Below are positions 25,701 through 35,078 of a DNA stretch of 64,000 nt, piece by piece. A model generated the notes under the pieces. That model was not told the DNA's origin. It was given only the letters and a program-made list of their open reading frames with translations, and did no database searches. Numbering within the stretch: position 1 is the first letter of the stretch; each line of letters opens with the position of its first letter. The DNA comes from Actinoallomurus sp050942425 (GTDB lineage: Bacteria > Actinomycetota > Actinomycetes > Streptosporangiales > Streptosporangiaceae): assembly GCF_050942425.1 (NCBI RefSeq), contig NZ_CP192063.1, positions 7,750,001-7,814,000 of the forward strand, written 5' to 3'. A program made the translations under genes and the position numbers.

Positions 25701-25998
25701 GTTCGATGCTCCAGTCATGGGGAAGGTCGACCTGACGCCACGAGGAGTCGTCGTACCCGGGGTCGGCGGCGTGGGCGTACGCGCCCGTCGGGTCGGTGAT
25801 GCCCTCGGGGTTGGCCAGGGCGAACCTCCAGCCGGCGTCGAAGTCCAGGCTCCTGTCGCCGCCGGTCGCGCTCGCCGCCGCGGGCCCCGAGGGGGTGACG
25901 CCGGACGCCGTGGCGAGCGGCACGCCGGCCGTCGCGGCGAAGGTGGCGACGGCGATCAGCAGTCGAAGGGCGGCCCTTGCAGAGAGCTTCCTGGACAT
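22756..25998 (-). CDS. Secreted GH2 beta-galactosidase-like enzyme with C-terminal sugar-binding module
   Basis: ATG 25998 follows GAGGAG by five bases. The 1080-aa product has a signal peptide (RKLSARAALRLLIAVATF), a GH2 jelly-roll domain (DLPHDWSIERDPTPTGGTDA, DFDGVYMDSTVYLNG), an Ig-like domain and a TIM barrel. Catalytic candidates are E457 in SIGNEIPD (acid/base) and E539 in FFFESESSSETSTRG (nucleophile region). Beyond residue 690 come Ig-like domains and a discoidin/F5-8-type C terminus (WSNYYDKAATALLPSVSRA; FLQVAELQVIG). It likely removes beta-galactosyl residues from plant polysaccharides outside the cell; exact sugar specificity is unproven. Confidence 0.9.
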   Translation of the reverse strand: MSRKLSARAALRLLIAVATFAATAGVPLATASGVTPSGPAAASATGGDRSLDFDAGWRFALANPEGITDPTGAYAHAADPGYDDSSWRQVDLPHDWSIERDPTPTGGTDAGTGFLQGGLGWYRKTFTLPPSMAGKRISIDFDGVYMDSTVYLNGRQIANHHYGYTGFAADLTGSVHTDGRTPNVVAVKVQNQLPSSRWYSGSGIYRDVHLTVTDPVHVQRHGVFVTTPDLEHTIGSGYANVHVRTDVADEGAGTAQVAVVSHVQDARGRTVARATSNLTVGDRPETATADLRVAHPELWSTDRPYLYSLRTDLVVAGRTVDTTTTRFGIRWFRFDPDKGFSLNGRYTKLKGVDLHHDGGALGAAVTKDTLYRQMKLMKSMGVNAFRTSHNPPSPEMVQVCEELGIVMMVEAFDTWRTPKVKYDYGRFFDADSDADITEMVNAAKNSPSVVLWSIGNEIPDSTSPAGVPIAKRLIADVRSIDTSRPIVMGSDKYRSVPAPGSAQDQILGLLDGLGLNYNTAGSVDALHARYPGKFFFESESSSETSTRGVYQDPDQLNTGENYTPGRRGTSSYDNNLASWTMSGEYGLKKDRDRRFFAGEFLWSGMDYIGEPTPYNVFPVKSSFFGAVDTAGFPKDMYYLFKSQWTDTPMVHLLPMNWTDHKPGERVQVWAYSNADTVELFLNGRSLGTRRFDHKTTADGRAYLETTEATHDDKNVTSGPYPGSYTSPTGSAGKLHLTWDVPFAPGRLTAVARSGGKVVATDELRTAGTPYTVRLSPDRKDLAADGRSLSYVTAEVVDARGVVVPGAENAIHFAVTGGSLAGLDNGRQESAENYKAPTRRAWAGKALAIVRAGDRAGPVTLTATSPGLRPASATIQARAAAKVAQVAAVPQAITVPAASTPARATPAGPTRVAAPGSTTAPRNLTAPELSPSADASYSGAPDTVPAAMLDGVTTSGGWSNYYDKAATALLPSVSRARPADWISVSWPEPHRFGTIKAYFTTGSGRARPAAIGVTYRQDGRDVPVRHLKIDWADGSNQPTTITFDPVTAPSVRLDLTSPAPGTTTGFLQVAELQVIGTADGP

Positions 25999-26261
25999 CC
26001 GGCTCCTCGAGGCTCGATCCCGGGCGGAGACGGCCCCCGGGATCACCTGTCCGAGATATCGAACAGCTTTCGGAATACGGCTGCTTGAGGATCCTCAGTC
26101 GGCACGACCACGTCAATGGCGGCGGGATGTCCGGTTTCGGACAGCCCCCTTCGCAGACGAAGGCGGGCGGCGCGCGTAGGGGTGATCTTCGCCCCGGGCG
26201 GCGGGGTGCCGGTAGGGTCGGAGTGAGGTGTGTCGTCGCGACGGATGGGGGGAGGGCGGCC

Positions 26262-26642
26262 GTGTCCGGTGAGCGGATGCGCCGGTGGGTTCCGGCGATC
26301 TTCGTCTCACTGCTGCTGTTGCTCGGTTCCGGCCACGTCTTCGACGCCACCTCCGCTTCCTCTTCGGGCGCCGCTCCCCTGACCTCCACGGTGGTGGCCG
26401 CGCCCGCCACGGGTGCCGCCGGCGCCGCCGAGCACGGTCGGCACCAGCCTCGGCTCGGCGAGCACCGGCAGGCCGGCAAGGCGCCGCTCAGGGCGGCCGA
26501 CCCGAAGGGCACGTCGATCTCGGCGGGGCGTCCCGTCTGGTGGCGAGGGCCGCACCGGGCCTCTTCCCGTACGCCGGCGGGTGACCGGCCGGCGCGGGGC
26601 GGCCGGGCTCCCCCGGTCACCGCTCCCTCCACGTCGGCGTAA
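26262..26642 (+). CDS. Small secreted or membrane-anchored protein of unknown function
   Basis: GTG 26262 sits five bases after GGGGGGAGGG, one of the clearest ribosome sites in the region. The 126-aa product has a basic start (VSGERMRRW) followed by a hydrophobic helix (VPAIFVSLLLLLGSGHVF), then a Ser/Ala/Thr-rich, Pro- and Arg-rich tail without recognised motifs. It is divergent from the GH2 gene across 263 bp. I do not recognise a family. The codon pattern is consistent with coding, but the tail is low complexity. Confidence 0.5.
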   Translation: MSGERMRRWVPAIFVSLLLLLGSGHVFDATSASSSGAAPLTSTVVAAPATGAAGAAEHGRHQPRLGEHRQAGKAPLRAADPKGTSISAGRPVWWRGPHRASSRTPAGDRPARGGRAPPVTAPSTSA

Positions 26643-26836
26643 CCGGGCGGCCGCGAGAGCCGGTCGCCGGTCGTCGGCGCGTATCCGGGTGTCCGCTCCC
26701 CGGAACACGGGCGCTCTCGCCGCGTGACGGCGCGCCCGTCTCCCGACCATGCCCCGTCCGCGGACTTCGGCGCGCCATGCCGCCGGTCCGCGGGCCGCCG
26801 GTGCCTCACACCGGCGTCCTACGTGGAGAAACGACA

Positions 26837-26998
26837 GTGACCTACCTTCTCGTCGCCATCGCCGTCCTCGTCGCCGGCGGTGCGCTGCTGTTCGGTGTGA
26901 TGTTCCGCCGTGACAACGCGCGTCTCGGCCTGCCGGCGCTGGCGGTACTGATCACCGCGAACGTTCTGGCGATGGTCCACGCGGCCTACAACCAGTGA
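26837..26998 (+). CDS. Two-helix small membrane protein, 53 aa, upstream of cation/H+ antiporter genes
   Basis: GTG 26837 lies nine bases after GGAG. The product has helix 1 (YLLVAIAVLVAGGALLFGVM), a short charged loop FRRDNARLG and helix 2 (LPALAVLITANVLAMVHAAY). It is six bases from the antiporter regulatory gene, so they form one operon. In Bacillus the khtSTU operon also begins with a small open frame of unknown role; equivalence is inferred only from position. Confidence 0.65.
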   Translation: MTYLLVAIAVLVAGGALLFGVMFRRDNARLGLPALAVLITANVLAMVHAAYNQ

Positions 26999-27004
26999 GA
27001 TCCC

Positions 27005-27517
27005 GTGACGCACGACGAGCCTGAGAGGATTCTCGTGGAGATCGAACGCACCTCCCTGCCGGGGATCGGCCTGCAACACGTGTTCACGACGACCCGCGGC
27101 CGGCGCGTCGGGGTCGTGTCCCACCACAGCGGCCGCCGCGACGTGGTCGTCTTCGACCGGGACGACCCCGACTGCGCCGCCACGACGATCGCGCTGACCG
27201 CGGAGGAGGCCGGCGCGGTCGCCGAGCTCCTCGGCACCGCGCGCGTCGTCGAACGCCTGACCGAGCTGCACCGCCACGTCGAGGGCCTGGTCAGTGAGCA
27301 GGTGCCGATCACCGCCGGTTCGCCCTATGACGGGCGGCCGCTCGGCGACACTCGGGCCCGTACCCGGACCGGCGCGTCGATCGTGGCGGTCGTCCGCGGC
27401 GGCGACGTGCTCGCCAGCCCGCGCCCGGACTTCGTCTTCCGGGCGGGTGACATCGTCCTGGTGGTCGGCACCGCCGACGGCACCGCGGCCGTCGCCGCGC
27501 TGCTGGGCACGGGGTAG
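27005..27517 (+). CDS. KhtT-like regulatory subunit with RCK_C (TrkA-C) domain
   Basis: The 170-aa cytoplasmic product has an N-terminal half (ERTSLPGIGLQHVFTTTRGR) typical of KhtT/AmhM-type proteins and a C-terminal RCK_C domain (ARTRTGASIVAVVRGGDVLA; FRAGDIVLVVGTADGTAAV). RCK_C domains bind nucleotides or ions and gate the partner antiporter. GTG 27005 is six bases after the previous stop, and the next gene starts seven bases after this stop. Confidence 0.88.
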   Translation: MTHDEPERILVEIERTSLPGIGLQHVFTTTRGRRVGVVSHHSGRRDVVVFDRDDPDCAATTIALTAEEAGAVAELLGTARVVERLTELHRHVEGLVSEQVPITAGSPYDGRPLGDTRARTRTGASIVAVVRGGDVLASPRPDFVFRAGDIVLVVGTADGTAAVAALLGTG

Positions 27518-27523
27518 CCGCCC

Positions 27524-28696
27524 ATGCACTCGACCACCCAACTGATCGAGCTGGGCGCCATCATCCTGGGCCTCGGGCTGCTCGGCGCGGTCGCGGTCCG
27601 GTTCTCCATCTCACCGATCCCGTTGTACCTGCTGGCCGGGCTCGCGTTCGGATCCGGTGGCGTGCTCCCGCTGACCACCAGCGAGGAGTTCGTCTCGGTC
27701 GGCGCCGAGGTCGGCGTGATCCTCCTGCTGTTCACCCTCGGCCTGGAGTACACGGCCGACGAACTGGTGACGACGCTACGGACCTCCGCCCCTGTGGGGC
27801 TGTCCGACCTGGTGCTCAACGCCACACCCGGCGTCGCAGCCGCGCTCCTGCTGGGCTGGGGTCCGGTGGCGGCGGTGGCGCTGGGCGGCATCACGTACGT
27901 CACGTCCTCCGGGATCACCGCGAAGGTGATGGGCGACCTGGGCCGGCTCGGGAACCGCGAGACTCCCAGCGTGCTGTCGGTGCTGGTCTTCGAGGATTTG
28001 GCGATGGCCGCGTACCTGCCGATCCTCACCGCGCTGCTCGCGGGGGCGGGGCTGCTCGGCGGCGGGCTCGCGCTGCTGGCAGCCGGGGTGACGATCAGCG
28101 CGATCCTGTTCGTCGCGCTGCGGCACGGCGAGATCGTGCAGCGTTTCGTCGCGAGCCCCAGCCGTGAGGTGCTCCTGCTGAAGGTGCTCGGGCTGACCGT
28201 CCTGGTCGCCGGGCTCGCCCAGCAACTGCAGGTGTCGGCCGCCGTGGGGGCGTTCCTCGTCGGCATCGCGCTGTCCGGACCGCTCGCCCATGACGCCCGG
28301 CAGCTGCTCAGTCCGCTCCGGGACCTGTTCGCGGCGGTGTTCTTCGTGTTCTTCGGCCTGCACACCGATCCGGCGGACCTGCCGCCGGTCGCCGGAATCG
28401 CCGCGGCGCTGGCAATCGCCGGTGTGGCCACGAAGCTCGCGACCGGGTGGCTGGCGGCCCGGCGGGCGGGAGTGGGTCCGGCCGGCCGCCTGCGCGCCGG
28501 AACGGCGCTGGTCCCTCGCGGAGAGTTCAGCATCGTCGTCGCGGGCCTGGCGGTCGGCGCGGGGACGAATCCGCGCCTCGGGCCGCTCGCCGCGGCGTAC
28601 GTGTTGATCCTCGCGATCGCCGGGCCGCTGCTGGCCCGGAGCGCGGACTCCCTCTCCCGTGTCGTCCTGGCCCGTGTCGGCGAGCGGCGGGTCTGA
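27524..28696 (+). CDS. CPA2-family cation/proton antiporter (KhtU/KefB type)
   Basis: The 390-aa polytopic protein has about 11-12 helices, starting with LIELGAIILGLGLLGAVAVR. Family segments include SVGAEVGVILLLFTLGLEY (the conserved FxxGLE region), VTSSGITAKVMGDLGRLGNR and ALVPRGEFSIVVAGLAVGAG. It probably exports K+, NH4+ or Na+ in exchange for protons under alkaline or stress conditions. It lacks a C-terminal TrkA-N domain, consistent with regulation by the separate RCK_C protein encoded just upstream. Confidence 0.9.
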   Translation: MHSTTQLIELGAIILGLGLLGAVAVRFSISPIPLYLLAGLAFGSGGVLPLTTSEEFVSVGAEVGVILLLFTLGLEYTADELVTTLRTSAPVGLSDLVLNATPGVAAALLLGWGPVAAVALGGITYVTSSGITAKVMGDLGRLGNRETPSVLSVLVFEDLAMAAYLPILTALLAGAGLLGGGLALLAAGVTISAILFVALRHGEIVQRFVASPSREVLLLKVLGLTVLVAGLAQQLQVSAAVGAFLVGIALSGPLAHDARQLLSPLRDLFAAVFFVFFGLHTDPADLPPVAGIAAALAIAGVATKLATGWLAARRAGVGPAGRLRAGTALVPRGEFSIVVAGLAVGAGTNPRLGPLAAAYVLILAIAGPLLARSADSLSRVVLARVGERRV

Positions 28697-28788
28697 CCCC
28701 TGATGTCGGCGGGCAGCGCCCCCCAGGCGCTCGCCCGCCGACTGCGGCGACGCGGCACCCGGTCACGCGCTCACAGACCGGGCCATCC

Positions 28789-28842
28789 GGTCACGCCGGT
28801 CACGCCCGTCACGCCCGTCACGCCCGTCACGCCCGTCACGCG
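28789..28842. repeat. Six 9-bp tandem repeats (consensus CGTCACGCC) at the pirin 3' end
   Basis: Six consecutive nonamers run from 28789 to 28842, two of the form GGTCACGCC, three CGTCACGCC and the last ending GCG. The stop codon of the leftward pirin gene lies in the final unit. The rest of the 139-bp gap between antiporter and pirin genes shows no gene. Confidence 0.85.
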
Positions 28843-29597
28843 GCGATCGTGGCGTGCATCTCCCAGACGAGGATCTCCGCCGGTTCGGCGGCGGTCACCC
28901 GCTGCCCGCCCGTCGCGGTGAACCGCACCGCGTCGCCCTCGTTCAGCGCGCCCGCGCCTTCGAGGGTGACGTTGCCGCGCGGCACGAACAGGTGCAGGAA
29001 CGGGGCGTCCGGCAGCTCCACGCTGTCCCCGGCTCCCAGCCGCGCGACATGCAGGGCCGCGTACTTGTTCTTGATGCGGATGGCCGTCTCGCCCTCGTGG
29101 CGCTCCATCCCGGAGGCCACGGTCACGAGGCCGCCCCGCAGCAGCTCGTCGTCGATCTCCAGCTGCTCGTAGCCGGGGCGGATCCCGGCCTCGTCGGGCA
29201 CCACCCACATCTGGACGAAGTGCACGGGCTCGGTCGGCTCGTCGCCGCCCACCGGTCCGCGGTGGTCGTTCTTCTCCGAGTGCAGGATCCCGGTGCCGGC
29301 GCTCATGCGCTGCGCCAGGCCCGGGTAGATCACGCCGTTGTGCCCCTCGGAGTCCTGGTGGACCAGCGAGCCGCGGAGCACCCAGGTGACGATCTCCATG
29401 TCCCGGTGCGGATGCGTCTCGAAGCCGGTGCCGGGCTTGACCACGTCGTCGTTGTTGACGAGCAGGAGCCCGTGGTGGGTGTTGTCCGGGTCCTGGTGGT
29501 GCCCGAAGGAGAACGAGTGCTTTGAATCGAGCCACGAGATCTTCGTGGCCATGCGCTCGCCGGCCCGGCGGATGTCGACCGTGGGTCGCAGGTTCAT
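28836..29597 (-). CDS. Pirin family protein (YhhW-type bicupin)
   Basis: The 253-aa product has SFSFGHHQDPDNTHHGLLLV and the metal-binding cupin motif ETHPHRDMEIVTWVLRGSLV followed by HSEKN, giving the H-H-H-E ligand set of pirins. Some family members act as quercetin 2,3-dioxygenases, others as redox-sensitive regulators. The C-terminal cupin ends EILVWEMHATIAA. It is transcribed alone, leftward, from a promoter region that contains a perfect 22-bp palindrome. The stop codon lies within a 9-bp tandem repeat array. Confidence 0.92.
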   Translation of the reverse strand: MNLRPTVDIRRAGERMATKISWLDSKHSFSFGHHQDPDNTHHGLLLVNNDDVVKPGTGFETHPHRDMEIVTWVLRGSLVHQDSEGHNGVIYPGLAQRMSAGTGILHSEKNDHRGPVGGDEPTEPVHFVQMWVVPDEAGIRPGYEQLEIDDELLRGGLVTVASGMERHEGETAIRIKNKYAALHVARLGAGDSVELPDAPFLHLFVPRGNVTLEGAGALNEGDAVRFTATGGQRVTAAEPAEILVWEMHATIAA

Positions 29598-29611
29598 GAC
29601 GCCCTTCCCTA

Positions 29612-29633
29612 GTTGGTTGAAGCTTCAACCAAC
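29612..29633. promoter_or_regulatory. Perfect 22-bp palindromic operator upstream of pirin
   Basis: TTGGTTGAAGCTTCAACCAA (29613-29632) is a perfect palindrome, extended by one G/C pair on each side. It lies 15 bp upstream of the pirin start. The core TTGAA-N2-TTCAA matches MarR-family operators and the sites between the marR and doxX genes at 50969-51009, so the same regulator may control both. Confidence 0.7.
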
Positions 29634-29750
29634 CCTCTTCAACGATTGTTCCCGCCGGTCATCGCCAGGCCGCCTCGATTATGACACCGGCACTGGGACA
29701 GACTGGCGGCGTAGGAGTCGTCGACGGCCCGCGGGGTCAAGGAGTATCCG

Positions 29751-31388
<1,638 letters not shown>

Positions 31389-31442
31389 CTTCGGCACGAG
31401 GATAACCCGGCGAGGAGTGACGGAATCGAATAGATTGTCGAA

Positions 31443-32021
31443 ATGATCTCCGTTCCCGGCCTCCAGTACGTCCCCGACTGGCTGGACGCGGCAGAGCAGA
31501 GCCGCCTGGCCGCCCGGATCGACGCGGCCGCGTGGTCCGGCGAGCTGCGGCGCCGCGTCCAGCACTACGGCCATCGCTACGACTACGGCCGCCGGGGCGT
31601 GTCCTCCGACGGCCGGTCGGAGCCCACTCCGCCGATCCCGGAGTGGGCCCTGCCCCTGGTGGCGCGTCTCCACGGGGAGGGTCACATGGAGACGTCGGCC
31701 GATCAGATGATCGTCAATGAGTACCTGCCGGGGCAGGGCATCAGCGCTCACGTCGACTGTGTGCCGTGTTTCGGCCCGGTCGTCGTCTCGGTGAGCCTGC
31801 TGTCGGCCGTCACGATGGAGTTCACCGACCCCGATCGGGCGACGCGGATCCCCGTACGGCTGGAGTCGGGCAGCCTGTGCGTGATGACCGGGCCGGCCCG
31901 GTACGCGTGGCGGCATGCGATCGCGGCGCGCAAGAGCGACCCGGGACCGCACGGCCGGCTCCCCCGCTCCCGGCGAGTCTCGCTCACGCTCCGGACCGTG
32001 CTGCCCTCAGGCGGATCCTGA
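31443..32021 (+). CDS. AlkB-like 2-oxoglutarate/Fe(II)-dependent dioxygenase
   Basis: The 192-aa product has NEYLPGQGISAHVD, where the H and D of HVD are two iron ligands. A distal histidine lies in RYAWRHAIAA and the 2-oxoglutarate-binding arginines in RRVSLTLRTV. This pattern matches AlkB-type enzymes that oxidatively demethylate bases in nucleic acids; some family members act on proteins or RNA. No partner repair gene is adjacent. The start ATG 31443 has only a weak ribosome site. Confidence 0.88.
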   Translation: MISVPGLQYVPDWLDAAEQSRLAARIDAAAWSGELRRRVQHYGHRYDYGRRGVSSDGRSEPTPPIPEWALPLVARLHGEGHMETSADQMIVNEYLPGQGISAHVDCVPCFGPVVVSVSLLSAVTMEFTDPDRATRIPVRLESGSLCVMTGPARYAWRHAIAARKSDPGPHGRLPRSRRVSLTLRTVLPSGGS

Positions 32022-32063
32022 CTGCCCGAAAAACCGCGTTGGCCCGGTTAGGCGACGTCGGCC

Positions 32064-34946
32064 ATGATTGCTCCGATGAAGATCCGGCTTGCGGGTGGCG
32101 TGGTGGCCTCGGACCTGTGCGTCTGGGTTCCGCGGTCGTCGGGCCCGGCCAGGGTGGTGGACGAGTCCGCGATGCCGCCCGGCGCGGCCGTCGCGCTGGG
32201 ACCGGCCGCGGCCACCGGTGAAGAGGTCCGGTGCGCGGTCGCCGAGCTGACCCGCCTGGTGAAGGCCGGCGGTGTCGTCGCGGCGGGCGCGGGGGTCGAC
32301 CTCGGGTCGGGGTTCCGTTCGGCGCGCCTGGCCGGTGCGCGCGGAGATCAGCGGGACGCGGTCCTGGCCGCGCTGCGGGTGCTGGGCGTGGAGGACGCCC
32401 ACAGGCTGGGTGACCGGGCGGGGTTCCTGGTGGCGCTGTTCGGGCCCGCGGTGACCAAACGGGTCGGGGCCGCGGCGGTGGGGGCGATCCGTGAGGGCCG
32501 ATGGGCCGCCGTGCACCTCGCGTCGGCCGCCAGCGACGTCCTCGGCCCGGAGCAGGTGGAACAGGTCCTCGAGCTGCGGGCACCGGAAGGTGTCGATCTC
32601 ACCCCGGCGGGCCCGCCCTCCGCGCTCGCGCAGCACCTCCGGCAGGTCCTCGAGCCGGTGGCCCGGCCGCGCAGGCCGGCGCTGATCCTGGACCTGTGGG
32701 CGCGCGTGCTCGAGCATCACGCCGGGCTGGCGCGCCGGGAACGGCGGCTGGCCACCCAGAGCCGCCGCGACCGCGTCGACGACCTTCGCGCACGCCGCCG
32801 GCATGACGACGACGAGCTGATCCTGCGGCGGCTCACGGCCTGGCTGGGTGTTCGGGAACCGTCCCTGGCCGACGCGGCGCGGTGGGTGCCGCCCGACGAC
32901 TACTGGTACGGCCTGTTCGGCCGGCTTCTCCAGGACGCGATCGCGGCGACGGCCCTGCTCCGTACGGCGGTGGCCGTCGCCGACCACGGCTTCGACGAGG
33001 GCCTGGCGCGCTCGGCGCCGGTCATCCGCGCGGCCCACGCCCAGCCCTACCGGGTCGAGGGCCGCACGCGTCCGGTGCCGGGACTGGCCGGCCTGCCGGC
33101 CCGGCCCGGCGCGTACGTCCGCGACATCGACCGTAGGCTGACCGGCGACCGGCCCCGCGACGCGACGTTCGAGGCGTACGTCAGGGCTCGGCTGGCGCGT
33201 GCCCGCGACTACGCCCTAGTGATCATCGAGACGGCCGAACGCCTCTTCGCCGAGTCCACGGCCTTCCGCCGCGAGATACTGCGTCCCTGGGCCGGGGCGG
33301 ACCTACGGAGCTGGCGTGAGGGCGCCGGCTACGGCTCCGCCCGGCCGCCGGACGAATGGGGTGGCATCCCACCCTGGACGGGTCCCCTGCTGGGCGACGA
33401 GGAGCAGCTGTTCCGGAGGCTCGCCGCCGCACCGGGAGCATCCCCCGCCGACGTGGAGGTGGTCGGCGACCTGCTGTGGTACGCCGAGCTGATCGACGCT
33501 CTGGCCGCGCTGTACGGGCACGACGCGGCGCGGGCCACGCCCGGCACCGGCGCTCCGTGGTTCGACCATGACCCGCCTCCGCCGGAGCCCGAGCCGTTGT
33601 CACCGCGGCTGGACTCCATCCGGCTGGCCGTCTCCAGTGCCGCGCAGCTCGTCGCCCTCGGCGGCACGCCGCCCAAAGGCGTCCGGACCTGGGTCGACTT
33701 CACCGCGGGCCTGATGGCCGCCACCGCGATCACGGAGGCTCTCACCGGCGAGTTCACCGTCCCGGCGGCGCTGACGGCCCTGGACGGGACGGTCGTGCCG
33801 GGCACCGGAGCCCGGTTCCGGGTGGCGAGGAACGCCCGGACCCTGGCCGAGTGGTCGGACTACATGGGGAACTGCATCGCCGGGCCGTACTACCGCGACA
33901 ACGCGCAGGCCGGCCGGTGCGTCCTCGCGGGCCTGTACGACAAGGACGGGATCCTGCTGCTCAACGCCGAGCTGAGCCCGCGCCGGCCCGCCGTACGAGG
34001 GTGGCAGGTCACGGAGATCGCGGCGAGGTTCAATGCGACGCCGGAGTGGACCCTGGAACGGCGATTCCGCGACTGGGTCGCCACGCTCCCCGGTGTGACC
34101 GCGGCGGCCGAGGAGCCGCAGGAGGAGGGTCCGCCCGAGCCGGCCGGCCGGGGACGCCGCCGGCCCCGCCTGGTCGAGGAGGTCGGACCGGTCCTCGAGA
34201 CGCTCGCCGAACGGGCCTGGCAGGACGGAGTCGACGCGGAGGTGATCGGGGTGTTCGCCGCCCTCGCCCGGACCCCGCCGGACGCCGCCCTCGTCCGGCT
34301 GCGGCGGATGGGCCCGGATCAGCTGGCCGACGCCTGCCGGCGCGCGCTGGACGACGGCGCCGTCGACCTCGATCGCCTGTGGGCGGCCACCGGGGTTCGC
34401 CCGCTCAGAACCGCGGTCGAGTCCCCGGATCCGGCCTTGCGGCAGCACGTCGAACGGCTCGCGCCGCTGCTCGGTGACCCGCCCTTCCCCAAGGCGCTAC
34501 ACAGGCTGGTCAAGCGGCCGGCGATCGCCGACGCCCACGCGCTCGACCTGATGGCCCGCCGTACGCGCCGGGCGGTAGCGCTCCTGGCGAGCCGGAACGA
34601 CGCGGTGATCGCCCGCGCCGTCTCCCGCCGGGCGACCGAGCCACTGCTCTGCGCCCTCACGGTCACGATCACCTGCCGCGCACCGGCGATCGCGCTCACC
34701 CCCGTCACGCCGCCGCGTACCGTCACCGTGCCCGGTCACCCCGCCACCGACCTGTCCGACGAGAACGGCCCGTGGCAGCATGCCCTGCCCGTCGCCCGCG
34801 AACTGGGCGCCGACACCGAGGTGTTCTGGGACCGGATCGCCGAACACGGCCTGCGCGTGCCCACCTCCTGGCTCGGCCCGGGCGGCTGGACGGCTCTTTG
34901 GTCGCGCGCGCGCCGACCTGCCCCTCGGCGCAGAATGGGGGAATGA
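32064..34946 (+). CDS. Large PcfJ-like protein of unknown function, 960 aa
   Basis: The central segment (residues about 590-665: RTLAEWSDYMGNCIAG, CVLAGLYDKDGILLLNAEL, VRGWQVTEIAARFNATP) resembles PcfJ-like proteins, which carry an MxNC segment followed by small strands and an RxN motif. Flanking regions are alpha-helical and rich in Ala, Arg and Leu, with no membrane segment or signal. An acidic proline-rich linker follows at about 672-690. The function of PcfJ-like proteins is unknown. ATG 32064 has no clear SD; ATG 32076 (MKIRLAGGVV) is an alternative. It follows the AlkB-like gene by 42 bp in the same direction. Confidence 0.75.
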   Translation: MIAPMKIRLAGGVVASDLCVWVPRSSGPARVVDESAMPPGAAVALGPAAATGEEVRCAVAELTRLVKAGGVVAAGAGVDLGSGFRSARLAGARGDQRDAVLAALRVLGVEDAHRLGDRAGFLVALFGPAVTKRVGAAAVGAIREGRWAAVHLASAASDVLGPEQVEQVLELRAPEGVDLTPAGPPSALAQHLRQVLEPVARPRRPALILDLWARVLEHHAGLARRERRLATQSRRDRVDDLRARRRHDDDELILRRLTAWLGVREPSLADAARWVPPDDYWYGLFGRLLQDAIAATALLRTAVAVADHGFDEGLARSAPVIRAAHAQPYRVEGRTRPVPGLAGLPARPGAYVRDIDRRLTGDRPRDATFEAYVRARLARARDYALVIIETAERLFAESTAFRREILRPWAGADLRSWREGAGYGSARPPDEWGGIPPWTGPLLGDEEQLFRRLAAAPGASPADVEVVGDLLWYAELIDALAALYGHDAARATPGTGAPWFDHDPPPPEPEPLSPRLDSIRLAVSSAAQLVALGGTPPKGVRTWVDFTAGLMAATAITEALTGEFTVPAALTALDGTVVPGTGARFRVARNARTLAEWSDYMGNCIAGPYYRDNAQAGRCVLAGLYDKDGILLLNAELSPRRPAVRGWQVTEIAARFNATPEWTLERRFRDWVATLPGVTAAAEEPQEEGPPEPAGRGRRRPRLVEEVGPVLETLAERAWQDGVDAEVIGVFAALARTPPDAALVRLRRMGPDQLADACRRALDDGAVDLDRLWAATGVRPLRTAVESPDPALRQHVERLAPLLGDPPFPKALHRLVKRPAIADAHALDLMARRTRRAVALLASRNDAVIARAVSRRATEPLLCALTVTITCRAPAIALTPVTPPRTVTVPGHPATDLSDENGPWQHALPVARELGADTEVFWDRIAEHGLRVPTSWLGPGGWTALWSRARRPAPRRRMGE

Positions 34947-35078
34947 GCGAGTCATCGCCCGCCCACGGGGACAGGACGGTGCCAGCGCTTCCGCGACTAC
35001 CGGATCGTGCCCGCGATCATCCGGCCGGACGCGGGCGACGGCTGAGGCTCCCCATGATGCCGCGCCTTCGGTTGCGGA

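Noticed and set aside
25977..26261. Upstream extension of the small secreted protein frame starting before 26262
   Set aside because: The extension overlaps the GH2 promoter region and start, is arginine-rich and has no SD, whereas GTG 26262 has a strong one.
34947..35078. In-frame continuation after the PcfJ-like stop (ending RIVPAIIRPDAGDG)
   Set aside because: About 30 codons without a start or SD; too short to support as a gene or as a recognisable remnant.
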